Shown here: positions 1 to 7,800 of the stretch, piece after piece
How positions within the stretch are numbered: position 1 is the first letter of the stretch
How the letters are laid out: the number at the start of each line of letters is the position of its first letter
Position numbers and translations under genes: made by a program
From: Stramenopiles sp. TOSAG23-2
Taxonomy: Eukaryota; Sar
DNA: 11,860 nt
Direction: 5' to 3'
Assembly (NCBI GenBank): GCA_900128395.1
Contig: LT649893.1
Location: forward strand, 1 to 11,860
Notes under the pieces: generated by a model
The model's input: the letters and a program-made list of their open reading frames with translations, nothing else
The model's database searches: none
What the model was told of the DNA's origin: nothing

Positions 1-434
1 TATTACTTTAACACGAGAAGTGTAAAAATATTATAACTTAGATTTTAACCATCATTATATATGTGTATATAATACGAAGTATGTATTTTTTATTTTGAGA
101 GGTATTTTTTCTAGTGGTTTAACTTTTTTATTTTTAAGTATAATCTCTCATTTATACTCGTAATATAAAAAAATATATTTTCTCAAATAATATTATTTTC
201 ATCTTTTCCCTTCTTCATTTTTCGTTTTTTTATTTCTTTTTTTCTAAAACTTTTTGTATTTATAAAATTCAATTTTAATAAAAGTATTCACCATATTATG
301 GAATTTATTTTTTAAAATGAATGCTTACAAAGCATACATTCAAAATATTGCTTTACTTATATGAAATATAAAATGATATCATGTGTATATATATATATAT
401 ATATATATGCATATATATTGTATATTTTGATATA
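1..434. other. A+T-rich intergenic region downstream of the zinc-finger gene
   Basis: No credible coding frame is seen here. The sequence is mostly A/T homopolymer runs and TA tracts. It lies 3' of the minus-strand zinc-finger gene, so it should contain that gene's 3' UTR and polyadenylation region. Several TTTATT strings (AATAAA on the minus strand) occur, for example near 304-309, but in such A+T-rich DNA they cannot be called polyadenylation signals with confidence. Confidence 0.6.
386..408. repeat. (TA)n microsatellite
   Basis: This is an uninterrupted TA dinucleotide run, followed after GC by a second short AT run at 411-418. It lies less than 30 bp beyond the stop codon of the minus-strand zinc-finger gene, so it is probably in its 3' UTR. 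Length polymorphism is likely. No function can be inferred. Confidence 0.9.
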
Positions 435-1625
435 TTAATGCGTTGCAATTGGAGGCGAATGTTGTACATTAAATAATGTTGTTGTTGCTTGTGGACTATT
501 GCGATGGTTTTTATTTTGTAATTGTTGTTGTTGAGTTGGTACTGGTGAACGTGATTCACCATTTTCATTATCATTGTTATCATTGTTTCCTTGTAAAAAT
601 ACAATTTCATTTTTCGTAGGTGTTTGTCTATCTTCCTCACCACTTAACTTTCGTTTTTTGGTATTTGGTACAGAAAATTTACCAGACCAATCATCTTTTG
701 GACTTTCTTTTTTCTCTTCTTCACCATTATACACTTGAAGGCTACGTTTTACCCCAGCTGCAACATGGGAGATATTGTTTGCTGCTGCAGATTGTACCAA
801 TATTTCTTCTGACATTAAATTATCTTCAAGAATAGATGGTAACATTTTTTGTGATACTGGTCTAACTGGAGATGGTGTATTTAAATCTGTAGATTCTTTT
901 GTAACGGCTTGCATAGTTGTCATGCCACTATCTTCACTGGATGCAACTCGGTCTTGCAATACAGCGACTTCGCTTAAAAATAGCATTGGATCAAATGCAG
1001 CTGCTTTATCAAGCACTTCATTGACCCGTTTGTTGGTTTTCAATGCAGTTGCTAATTCTCCAACATTAATAATTTTGCACATTTGTTGATTACTATCACT
1101 TGCATCACTATCCGAATCGTCGTCTGAATCTTCTTCACTGTCCGAATCTTCCTCTGAATCCTCTTCGGATTCTTCTGATTCTTCTACTACTACCACTTTT
1201 TTCTTTGGTTTTCTTTTCTTTCTTTTCTTCTTCGTCCCTTTTGCCCCTTTAGCTTTTCTTGTTGCATTATTAATAGCACCACCACCACCAGCTTTGCGGC
1301 TTTCACGTCGTTTTTTAGAATTGTATGGCCGTGTGACAGCACCGTGGTGACGTTTCATATGATACCACAAACCACTTGCACCTGCATATGGTGGGTCATT
1401 GGGGCAGTGTGGGCATTTATACAATTTCGATTCACTACCTTTTTTACTTTTTCTTCCTTTCTTTTTAGGCGTGCTTGCTTTTTGTTTTGCTTGTTTTACA
1501 TTTCCCATTATTTCATCAGTTGGTGAGATGCTCTGTTCACTGCCATTATCAGATGATGATGATGACATAGTTGTTTTCACTTTTAACTTATTTTTTTTAC
1601 CTTTTGCACCTAATGTTCTTCCCAT
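435..1625 (-). CDS. Putative nuclear protein with a single C2H2-type zinc finger
   Basis: This is a complete 396-residue frame. The start is the first in-frame ATG after an in-frame TAA at 1638-1640, the stop is TAA at 435-437, and no intron is needed. Visible layout: a basic Ser/Lys-rich N-terminus (1-68); one zinc-finger-like unit at about 69-95 with C71, C74, H89 and H93 (or H94), giving C-x2-C-x14-H-x3-H, two residues longer than the usual x12 spacing; a strongly basic segment at about 103-143 that resembles a nuclear localisation signal; an acidic Ser/Glu/Asp tract at about 148-178 full of CK2-type sites; a possibly helical segment at about 183-228; then a low-complexity tail with a second basic KKRK cluster near 323-326, several S/T-P sites and a Gln/Asn-rich end (QQQQ at 365-368). 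A nuclear, nucleic-acid- or chromatin-associated role is inferred from composition. I do not recognise the family. The gene is divergent from the hydrolase gene across about 1 kb. Confidence 0.85.
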   Translation of the reverse strand: MGRTLGAKGKKNKLKVKTTMSSSSSDNGSEQSISPTDEIMGNVKQAKQKASTPKKKGRKSKKGSESKLYKCPHCPNDPPYAGASGLWYHMKRHHGAVTRPYNSKKRRESRKAGGGGAINNATRKAKGAKGTKKKRKKRKPKKKVVVVEESEESEEDSEEDSDSEEDSDDDSDSDASDSNQQMCKIINVGELATALKTNKRVNEVLDKAAAFDPMLFLSEVAVLQDRVASSEDSGMTTMQAVTKESTDLNTPSPVRPVSQKMLPSILEDNLMSEEILVQSAAANNISHVAAGVKRSLQVYNGEEEKKESPKDDWSGKFSVPNTKKRKLSGEEDRQTPTKNEIVFLQGNNDNNDNENGESRSPVPTQQQQLQNKNHRNSPQATTTLFNVQHSPPIATH

Positions 1626-1775
1626 TTTTATTTTTTTTTAATGTATATATACTATAGTATATTTTCTTTATATTATATATATATAATATAATATCACTAT
1701 TTTCAAAATAGACAAAATTTAAAATATTTGTTTGCAAACCACCTTGTTCGTTTAGTTTTAGTTCAAACGTCTAGC

Positions 1776-1792
1776 TATATATATATATATAT
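1776..1792. repeat. (TA)n microsatellite
   Basis: This is a perfect TA run about 150 bp upstream of the zinc-finger start codon. It is a simple repeat and may overlap the promoter or 5' UTR of that gene, but nothing in the sequence assigns it a role. Confidence 0.85.
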
Positions 1793-1903
1793 GTATATAG
1801 AATTACTTTGTTATCGTGTGGAACTCCTTCTCTTTTTATATATACAGTAATAAATAATATATATATAAATAATGTGAGTATCGTAGTGCTATTACATGCT
1901 GAA

Positions 1904-1924
1904 GTTGAAAGTTGAAAGTTGAAA
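1904..1924 (+). repeat. GTTGAAA heptamer, three tandem copies
   Basis: Three perfect head-to-tail copies of GTTGAAA lie at 1904-1910, 1911-1917 and 1918-1924. A fourth isolated copy follows at 1937-1943. The cluster is about 280 bp upstream of the zinc-finger start (on the other strand) and about 700 bp upstream of the hydrolase start. It could be a repeated factor-binding site or a slippage product; the sequence cannot distinguish these. Confidence 0.7.
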
Positions 1925-2139
1925 TTTCTACTGACAGTTGAAATTTTATTGCGTCTCGACATGCTGTGTCATCGTATTTCCAAAAATCTGAAAGAAAGCA
2001 AATCGCAACTGAATTGTGAAAAAGTTGCAAAATAAAAACGGTGGCGAAAAAAATGATAAAAATTAGCCGGCTTTTATACTTATACAGTACAATACATGAA
2101 TATTGATAGGAAAAGATGGGTTTGAAGACTTGTATAAAA

Positions 2140-2192
2140 AAACTCGCTCTATGCTCTGGATAAACCGATAGACTTTGCACTTAAGCGAGTTT
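2140..2192. repeat. Perfect 9-bp inverted repeat with 35-nt spacer
   Basis: AAACTCGCT at 2140-2148 is the exact reverse complement of AGCGAGTTT at 2184-2192. The arms contain more G/C than the surrounding DNA, so the match is less likely to be an A/T coincidence. It could be the stem of a structured transcript or a spaced dyad for a DNA-binding protein. No known RNA family was recognised in the loop. Confidence 0.5.
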
Positions 2193-2231
2193 CCCATACT
2201 ATTTCTATGCTAAATAACCCATTGTATTCCA

Positions 2232-2420
2232 ATGCTATTTTTTCGAAGCTACTTTTTTAAGGGTTCTGAAACAGATTTGAACAAATTAGTCAAGCAATTA
2301 GCATTAAATAGCACTAGAGTAACTTTGGAAAGTTTCCAACCTAATAATATAAATAACTACTTGCTCATTGCTCATCTCCCCCCAGAGGGATCTCTCTACT
2401 CCGGGTACCTGAGCATATAA
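2232..2420 (+). other. Unexplained 62-codon ORF, possible gene fragment
   Basis: This is an ATG-to-TAA frame of 62 codons in the spacer upstream of the hydrolase gene. Its translation is less A/T-driven than other spurious ORFs here and includes LLIAHLPPEGSLYSGY near residues 44-59. The spacing of P, G, S, Y and G in that string resembles the strand-turn region of ubiquitin-conjugating (E2/UEV) folds. No active-site cysteine, HPN motif or following FPxxYP segment is present here or downstream. It may be a decayed fragment, a small unknown gene or chance, and is not called as a gene. Confidence 0.2.
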
Positions 2421-2481
2421 ACTTAGCATTGCGAGCGAAGCGTATATAGGATCTCTCCTCTGCTCTGGTTCGACGGAGAGG
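2361..2481. other. Locally G+C-richer patch with hairpin potential
   Basis: The base composition here is clearly less A/T-rich than the surrounding spacer. TGCTCA at 2369-2374 can pair with TGAGCA at 2410-2415, and CTCTCC at 2453-2458 with GGAGAG at 2475-2480. The 9-mer GGATCTCTC occurs twice, at 2388-2396 and 2449-2457. This could be a structured 5' UTR element or small ncRNA, or the remains of an insertion. It matches no tRNA or snRNA that I could fit. Confidence 0.3.
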
Positions 2482-2599
2482 CAATATATCTATATACATC
2501 TATATATAACAACAAATAGATCCTTTTATAAATAATAAAGTATAGTGTACACCTACTCATTAATAAAATTTATTTCCTTCCATCTAATTTAATAATTCA

Positions 2600-2632
2600 A
2601 TGATATTTAAAATAATAATTATTATAAAATGA
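2600..2632 (+). promoter_or_regulatory. Upstream ORF whose stop overlaps the hydrolase start codon
   Basis: An ATG at 2600 opens a 10-codon frame ending with TGA at 2630-2632. That TGA overlaps the hydrolase ATG at 2629-2631 as ATGA. If the 5' UTR includes it, the uORF could lower initiation or feed reinitiation at the hydrolase start. Its poor sequence context and A/T-rich codons mean it may be incidental. Confidence 0.35.
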
Positions 2633-4182
2633 GTCGTGTGAATAATAAAACGCATAAAATAAATTATACTATTGGTGGGCAAGTAGCAGAAGGTTTCGAA
2701 GAAGTGCGTAAAGCATTTGAATATAATTTTCAATCTGGTGTAGAAGTCTCTTCACAATTGTGTATATATTATCAAGGTGTATGTGTGGTTGATTTGTATG
2801 GCACGGTAACAGATGATGTAACACCTGGTGGTCTAATCAATGATGGAAATGGTAATCATTTAATGGCTACACAAAAAGGATATGGAGCACATAGCATTCA
2901 GCAAGTATTTAGCTCTACAAAAAACTTAAGTGCAATTGTCGTTGCATTATTAGTGGACAAAGGCTTACTTAAATACAATGAGAAAGTTTCTACATATTGG
3001 CCAGAATTTGGGCAACATGGAAAAGAAAATATAACAGTAGCAGATATTTTGAGACATGATTCTGGTTTGCCACAATTTTCAAGACAAGCAACGCAGGAAG
3101 ACATGGAAGATCAATCCATTGGAGGAAAATTAGATCAATTAATAGCATCATCAACTCCCAATTGGTCAACGCCACATACATCTACAACAGAAAATCCAGA
3201 GTTAAAAACATTACGAAGGGCATATCATGGCCAAGCCAGAGGTTTAATATTGCAAATGATCGTCCAACGTGTTGATCGAAAACATCGAACAATAGGTCAA
3301 ATTTTACGAGATGAAATTGTTATTCCATTGAATTTAACAAATGAATGTTTCCTTGGCATGCCATTAGATATTCAACGATCTGGTAAGATTCATATTGCAG
3401 ATATGTTAAGCATGGAAAGTGGTGCAAGAGAAGCATTTGACGAATTTAGAGATGATGAAAAACAAAAAGAATTACAAAATTTATCTGAAGAACAACGTCT
3501 TTCAGTTGCAAAGGCAATTCAAGATGCCTTAGCAGAGAGGAAAAAAAACAATAACGATCCAGTTTGGTCCCGAGTTGATCCAGATGAAGAGACGCATAGC
3601 GATTTGTGGAGTAAACATGAAAAGAATGGATTTATGGCAATCGTTCGTATGGGCTGTTCTTTTAGTGGAATTAGAAATGGAGAATGGAGTAGATTACATG
3701 AGAAACCTTCGGAAAATGGACATACCAATGCAAGATCTTTAGGAAAAATTGCAGCTGCAATGGCAGGAAGAGGTGCATTTGATGGAGTTCAATTAATGAG
3801 TACGGATGCATTTGCTGAATCGCATAGTAATATTACGCATAAATTTGATGATATTTTATTAGCTGATAGTAGATTTACACAAGGAGGATTTGCAGAATTT
3901 CGATTGGAACAGACTGCTTTCAATACAAAAGAAGGTGAAGGTAATATATTTGGTGGTGCAAATACTTTTGATTTAGAAGGTAGTTTTTTCGGCTGGGGTG
4001 GTGCTGGTGGTTCTGTTTTTATTTGGTCTCCAGAATATGATATAGGTTTTGCATATACGATGACTGGGATGGCTAGATACATTGTTGGTGGACCACGTAC
4101 AAAACGTATTTTTAGTGCATTATGTGAATGTATCAATATGATTGATATATATGAAAGTAGTATGGATAAAGTTGATTTGTGA
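2629..4182 (+). CDS. Beta-lactamase-related serine hydrolase (class C / family VIII esterase fold)
   Basis: This is a complete 517-residue frame. The start is the first in-frame ATG after a TAA at 2608-2610, and the stop is TGA. The SxxK nucleophile/base motif is S95-S-T-K98, in the usual setting of VFSSTK followed by a long helix with VDKGLL and then YWPEF and LRHDSGLP (residues about 93-145). The Tyr motif is Y199-H-G. The third motif, equivalent to KTG or HxG, appears as G455-W-G-G-A-G-G-S (455-462). Family members include esterases, DD-peptidase-like enzymes and eukaryotic LACT/LACTB-type proteins, so the substrate cannot be predicted and 'antibiotic resistance' would be a wrong label. 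There is no signal peptide or membrane segment, which suggests a cytosolic location. A charged, probably helical insertion lies at about 265-325 between the Tyr and third motifs. Codon use matches the neighbours, so there is no sign of recent bacterial transfer. Confidence 0.92.
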   Translation: MSRVNNKTHKINYTIGGQVAEGFEEVRKAFEYNFQSGVEVSSQLCIYYQGVCVVDLYGTVTDDVTPGGLINDGNGNHLMATQKGYGAHSIQQVFSSTKNLSAIVVALLVDKGLLKYNEKVSTYWPEFGQHGKENITVADILRHDSGLPQFSRQATQEDMEDQSIGGKLDQLIASSTPNWSTPHTSTTENPELKTLRRAYHGQARGLILQMIVQRVDRKHRTIGQILRDEIVIPLNLTNECFLGMPLDIQRSGKIHIADMLSMESGAREAFDEFRDDEKQKELQNLSEEQRLSVAKAIQDALAERKKNNNDPVWSRVDPDEETHSDLWSKHEKNGFMAIVRMGCSFSGIRNGEWSRLHEKPSENGHTNARSLGKIAAAMAGRGAFDGVQLMSTDAFAESHSNITHKFDDILLADSRFTQGGFAEFRLEQTAFNTKEGEGNIFGGANTFDLEGSFFGWGGAGGSVFIWSPEYDIGFAYTMTGMARYIVGGPRTKRIFSALCECINMIDIYESSMDKVDL

Positions 4183-4816
4183 AAAAAATTTAATTTATAA
4201 TACTGTAGTAGTATTCTGGTATTCTAAGTAGAGCTGGACGCTATGATTAATATGGACATAGCACTAAACCAGGTATTTTGCGCAAAGAATATTCCTTATA
4301 ATTAATTAAGGGACATACCATTAAATAAAGCTGGAAAATATAATACTAATCATTGACTTTATATTCATAATAAATGCATCAATTACCTTAATAGTTAAAT
4401 ATCAGATAAGTTGGTGATTATTAAACATTCCAGGTACTGCGCATCCTATGTGTTTTGTAGTCTAATTAAAAAAAAATGTTTTTGAAGAAGGAAGAAAGAA
4501 ATAATTAATAAGTAGTGCAGTACTTACATCGCACATCAATATTAATAATTATACATATTTATATAATTTACAACATCATCCTTCTCTCTCTCTCTCTCTC
4601 TCTCTCATTATTTAGCAATACGATTTCTTACATGTTTTTATTTCCCCTCTTGACATTTTTAATTCATTGATACAACCAACAACAAAAGTTTCTTTCTACT
4701 ACGTATATAATAAATAATAAGTAGGAAAAGAAAATTAATAATAATTAAAAAACAACGCTGTATTATTATTATTACAGTAGTAAGAATATCTATTAATAAA
4801 TATATAATTAAATAAT
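4183..4816. other. Intergenic region between hydrolase and USP genes (same orientation)
   Basis: This spacer should contain the 3' UTR of the hydrolase gene and the promoter and 5' UTR of the USP gene. AATAAA strings at 4324-4329 and 4369-4374 are possible polyadenylation signals for the upstream gene. A small hairpin (AATACT 4199-4204 with AGTATT 4210-4215) lies just after the hydrolase stop. A (TC)12 tract at 4583-4606 precedes the USP start by about 210 bp. TATTATTATTATTACAG at 4761-4777 resembles a 3' splice site, but no intron can be demonstrated. No coding frame is supported. Confidence 0.6.
4583..4606 (+). repeat. (TC)12 pyrimidine tract
   Basis: This is a perfect CT/TC dinucleotide run of 24 bp about 210 bp upstream of the USP start codon. 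It stands out because nearly all other simple repeats in the window are A/T-based. CT/GA tracts near promoters are often nucleosome-depleting or bind GA-repeat factors in other eukaryotes. Whether it acts that way here is inference. Confidence 0.85.
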
Positions 4817-7800
4817 ATGGGAGGAACTGTATCAAAAGAAGTCATTACAATTGAAGAGGCGAGAGAAAGGATATCAGACGATGATTTGAACAGACTGATT
4901 TACGCATATCGGAAATTATACAATAACAATAATAATAGAAGTAGTAGCAATGTACATTCAAATTATAATGTTGGGATATCATTTAGTAACTTTGATAGGT
5001 ATATTTTATGTGAATATTTACCTATGCCAAGAAAACTAAAAATGATTTTTTTTTATTCATTATTGGGTCGATCGAAAGATGTGTTTTTAACGTTTGATGA
5101 TTTACTACGCGCATATGCCGTCACATATTTAGGTACGATGGAAGAAAAGTGTACTTTAATTTTCTACATGTTAACTGTGACAGATGGACATCAAAGTGGG
5201 TATGGTGATAGTGTTATGTGGGAAAAAAAATTACATAAAGAATCAGTAGTTGATTTTGCTAAATTTTTTGCAAGTTTTCCTAAAGATGTTTTGCTACAAC
5301 GCAGTATGTTTATCCAATTGTTTGAATCTGATACAGAAGTTACGGAGGAAGAATTTGTTGATTGGGCTGTGCAGGCTGAAGTATCGAAAACTATTTTTAT
5401 TAGATGGATATCAATCGTTGGAAAAGGAATATTTAATAAAATAGCTAAATATGATTTATCTGAGATCAATAAACAAGAATTTGTCATGATAGAAAATGAT
5501 AATAGTGGCAAGATTTCTAGAAGAAATAGTTTTAATACCAACAGAAAAAAAGATAAATCGGATGCTGCTGCTCAACAAGCGTATATTTTAAATTGGTTGA
5601 AGGATAAGTATTTAGAATTAGAAGCATTGAAAGAAAACGAAGATGTAGATGATACGGGTCTCAATATTAACAATATTAATATAAAAGATACAACTGCTAA
5701 TAATGATAAGACTGCCGTTAGCAAAGATGTGAACAGCGTGGATGAAATACAACTAGGAGATCTTTTTTCTCCGCCAATACCACGAAGATTATTAAACTTA
5801 ATTTTTTACTATGCTGATGAGAAAAATGTTGGTATGGTTGATTCTGGTTTTTTTGTAGGTACGTTGTCTCGTATTTTTACTGGCTCGAGTGAAGAAAAGT
5901 TTCATTTTATATTCGATCTTTTTGATCGTGATGAAGATGGTTTCTTATCTAAATCAGAGTTGGTTAATATATTTAGAAGTTTAAATCAAATCGAGGAAGA
6001 GTTAGAGCAAGATGGAAAAGTTACACGTAGATTACCAATGAAATCTACAGTATCAAAGTTTCGGGTTGCAATGCAAAAAGCGGCAGCAAAAGTATCTACG
6101 AGTTCCAGAAAAAATCGCAGCGATACTACAAATAAACATATAAACACTTTGGTAAATCATTTATTACAAAATGATTCATGCAAAATGACATATAAAGAAT
6201 GGGAAAATTGGGCTTCAACAAATCCAAATATATTTTCATTTATTGAAACTACAATACAAAAAGCAATTGAATCCACGCCAAATACACGATTGTCTCCAAG
6301 TGCTGAGTTAGAAGCAATAATTGAGGTAAAGAATCCAATGTATTCAGATGATAAAATCCGAGAAGGCGAGGAATGGTTTATTTTATCAAGGCCATGGTGG
6401 AGAAAATGGGAGGCATATGCAAGATCCGAACAGAAAAAGTCAAAACAAAATTTAAATTCCTATATTGAAAATAGCAGCAACAATGATATTTCAAATGAAT
6501 TGAATAATTTTGTATCTATTGATCGTCCTGGTAAAATTGATCAGTCCAACATTTTAAGTGGTGTAACTAAAATTAGTCTTTGCTCCACCATTTATTACAA
6601 CCAAGATTATGTAATTGTAAATAAAAAAGTATGGAAACTGTTGGTATCTTGGTATGGTGGTGGCCCGGAAATAAAACGGACGGTTGTGAAAGATGGGGAT
6701 CGTGTAGAGCTTGAATTGCATCCTGTAGTATTGCGGATATCCATGAAATCGGTGGAAGGGGAAAAAGGAGGAGAAATAGATCGCCCGCGTCGAATGAGAA
6801 ACGTAATTGATATTGTAGTTAGTAGATTTCAAACTGCGACGCAAGTAAAACGCATTGCCTGTAGCGCCTTTGGATTGAGATACTTTAACAAAGTACGTAT
6901 GTGGGACTGTCGCCAAGATAGGCACCCAATGTTAATTAGGCCAGTTGGTGGAGTAGAGTCTCGAACAGTTGAAGATTTTGATTTTCTAGATGGGCAAAGT
7001 ATACAATTAGAGGAAATGTCGAGAAATGGAGAATGGCCATTTAAAGTTGATTTAAAAAATCATGCATACCAGCCAGCATTATCTAAATTGCCTGGAATTG
7101 CTGGTTTGTATAATTTAGGAAATACATGTTATATAAACGCATCCGTGCAAGGTTTAATGCATGTGCCACTACTATCAGAATATTTTTGCAAAGAGTATCA
7201 CATTTCAGATCTAAATGCAACTGCGGCATTGGGGAGTAAAAACGCTGAATTAGCATGTGCATACAGTCTATTGACAAATGAAATGATGGGTAAAAAAGCA
7301 TCTTCATATGCTGTCTCACCTCGCATATTTAAAAGATCCTTAGGACATTTCAATCGAATGTTTACCGGTTATAATCAACATGATGCGCAAGAGTTTTTGT
7401 CCTTGTTTATGGATGGTTTACACGAAGATATTAACAGGGTCAGGAAGAAAATGTATGTAGAGATAAAAGATTCGGATGGGCGACCGGACGATGTAGTAGC
7501 AAATGAATGGTGGGATAACCATTTAAGACGCGACAATTCTATAGTACAAACGTTGTTTGCGGGTCAGTTTAAATCAAAAGTGCAATGTGCAGCTTGTGGT
7601 TATATCAGTAATCGTTTCGAACCGTTTACTATGTTACAAGTTCCTTTGCCATTACCAAGTGAAGTAACGATAGAAATACTAATTGTCTTTTGTGGTAGTA
7701 ATAAACAATCGTTGCGCCTTGGTTTACGTTTGAAAAAAGGTAATAGCTCGCCATTTCACATCAAAAAGGCAATTGAAAGCATGGATAGTGACATTCCAAA

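Larger units (their letters stand above)
1626..2628. other. Divergent intergenic region (promoters of the zinc-finger and hydrolase genes)
   Basis: This 1-kb spacer lies between the starts of two divergent genes and should hold both promoters and 5' UTRs. It contains TA tracts (1674-1685 and 1776-1792), a GTTGAAA tandem repeat (1904-1924), a 9-bp perfect inverted repeat (2140-2148 with 2184-2192), an unexplained 62-codon ORF (2232-2420) and a locally G+C-richer patch with hairpin potential (about 2361-2481). A run of A/T follows up to the hydrolase start. No particular TATA box can be chosen because TATA-like strings are everywhere. No tRNA, snRNA or recognised ncRNA was identified. Confidence 0.6.

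Noticed and set aside
620-1641. Several plus-strand ORFs (60-104 codons) opposite the zinc-finger gene
   Set aside because: They are shadows of the minus-strand reading frame: Phe/Leu/Ser-rich translations of antisense Lys/Glu/Ser codons, without recognisable motifs or consistent starts.
2417-2490. tRNA-like signals: TAGC... (A-box-like) at 2424 and GGTTCGA (B-box-like) at 2467, 43 nt apart
   Set aside because: The T-arm would need TCTGG to pair with GAGAG, which fails, and the acceptor strands do not pair. It is not a tRNA.
3789-4136. Minus-strand ORF of 115 codons inside the hydrolase gene
   Set aside because: It lies fully inside a well-supported gene with all catalytic motifs, and its translation has no domain signature.
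2629-4182. Idea that the beta-lactamase-like gene is a recent bacterial transfer or resistance gene
   Set aside because: Codon use and A+T content match the neighbours, the protein has a eukaryote-style charged insertion, and the family is widespread in eukaryotes with esterase-like roles.
4199-4215. Hairpin after the hydrolase stop codon resembling a terminator
   Set aside because: The stem is only 6 bp of mainly A/T, and intrinsic terminators do not apply to a eukaryotic nuclear gene.
4761-4777. 3' splice-site-like TATTATTATTATTACAG before the USP start
   Set aside because: No matching 5' splice site or upstream exon could be supported, and such strings are frequent in A/T-rich DNA.
5191-5541. 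Minus-strand ORF of 116 codons inside the USP gene
   Set aside because: It is antisense to the EF-hand-like N-terminal region of the USP. The hydrophobic composition is explained by complementing Lys/Asp/Glu codons.
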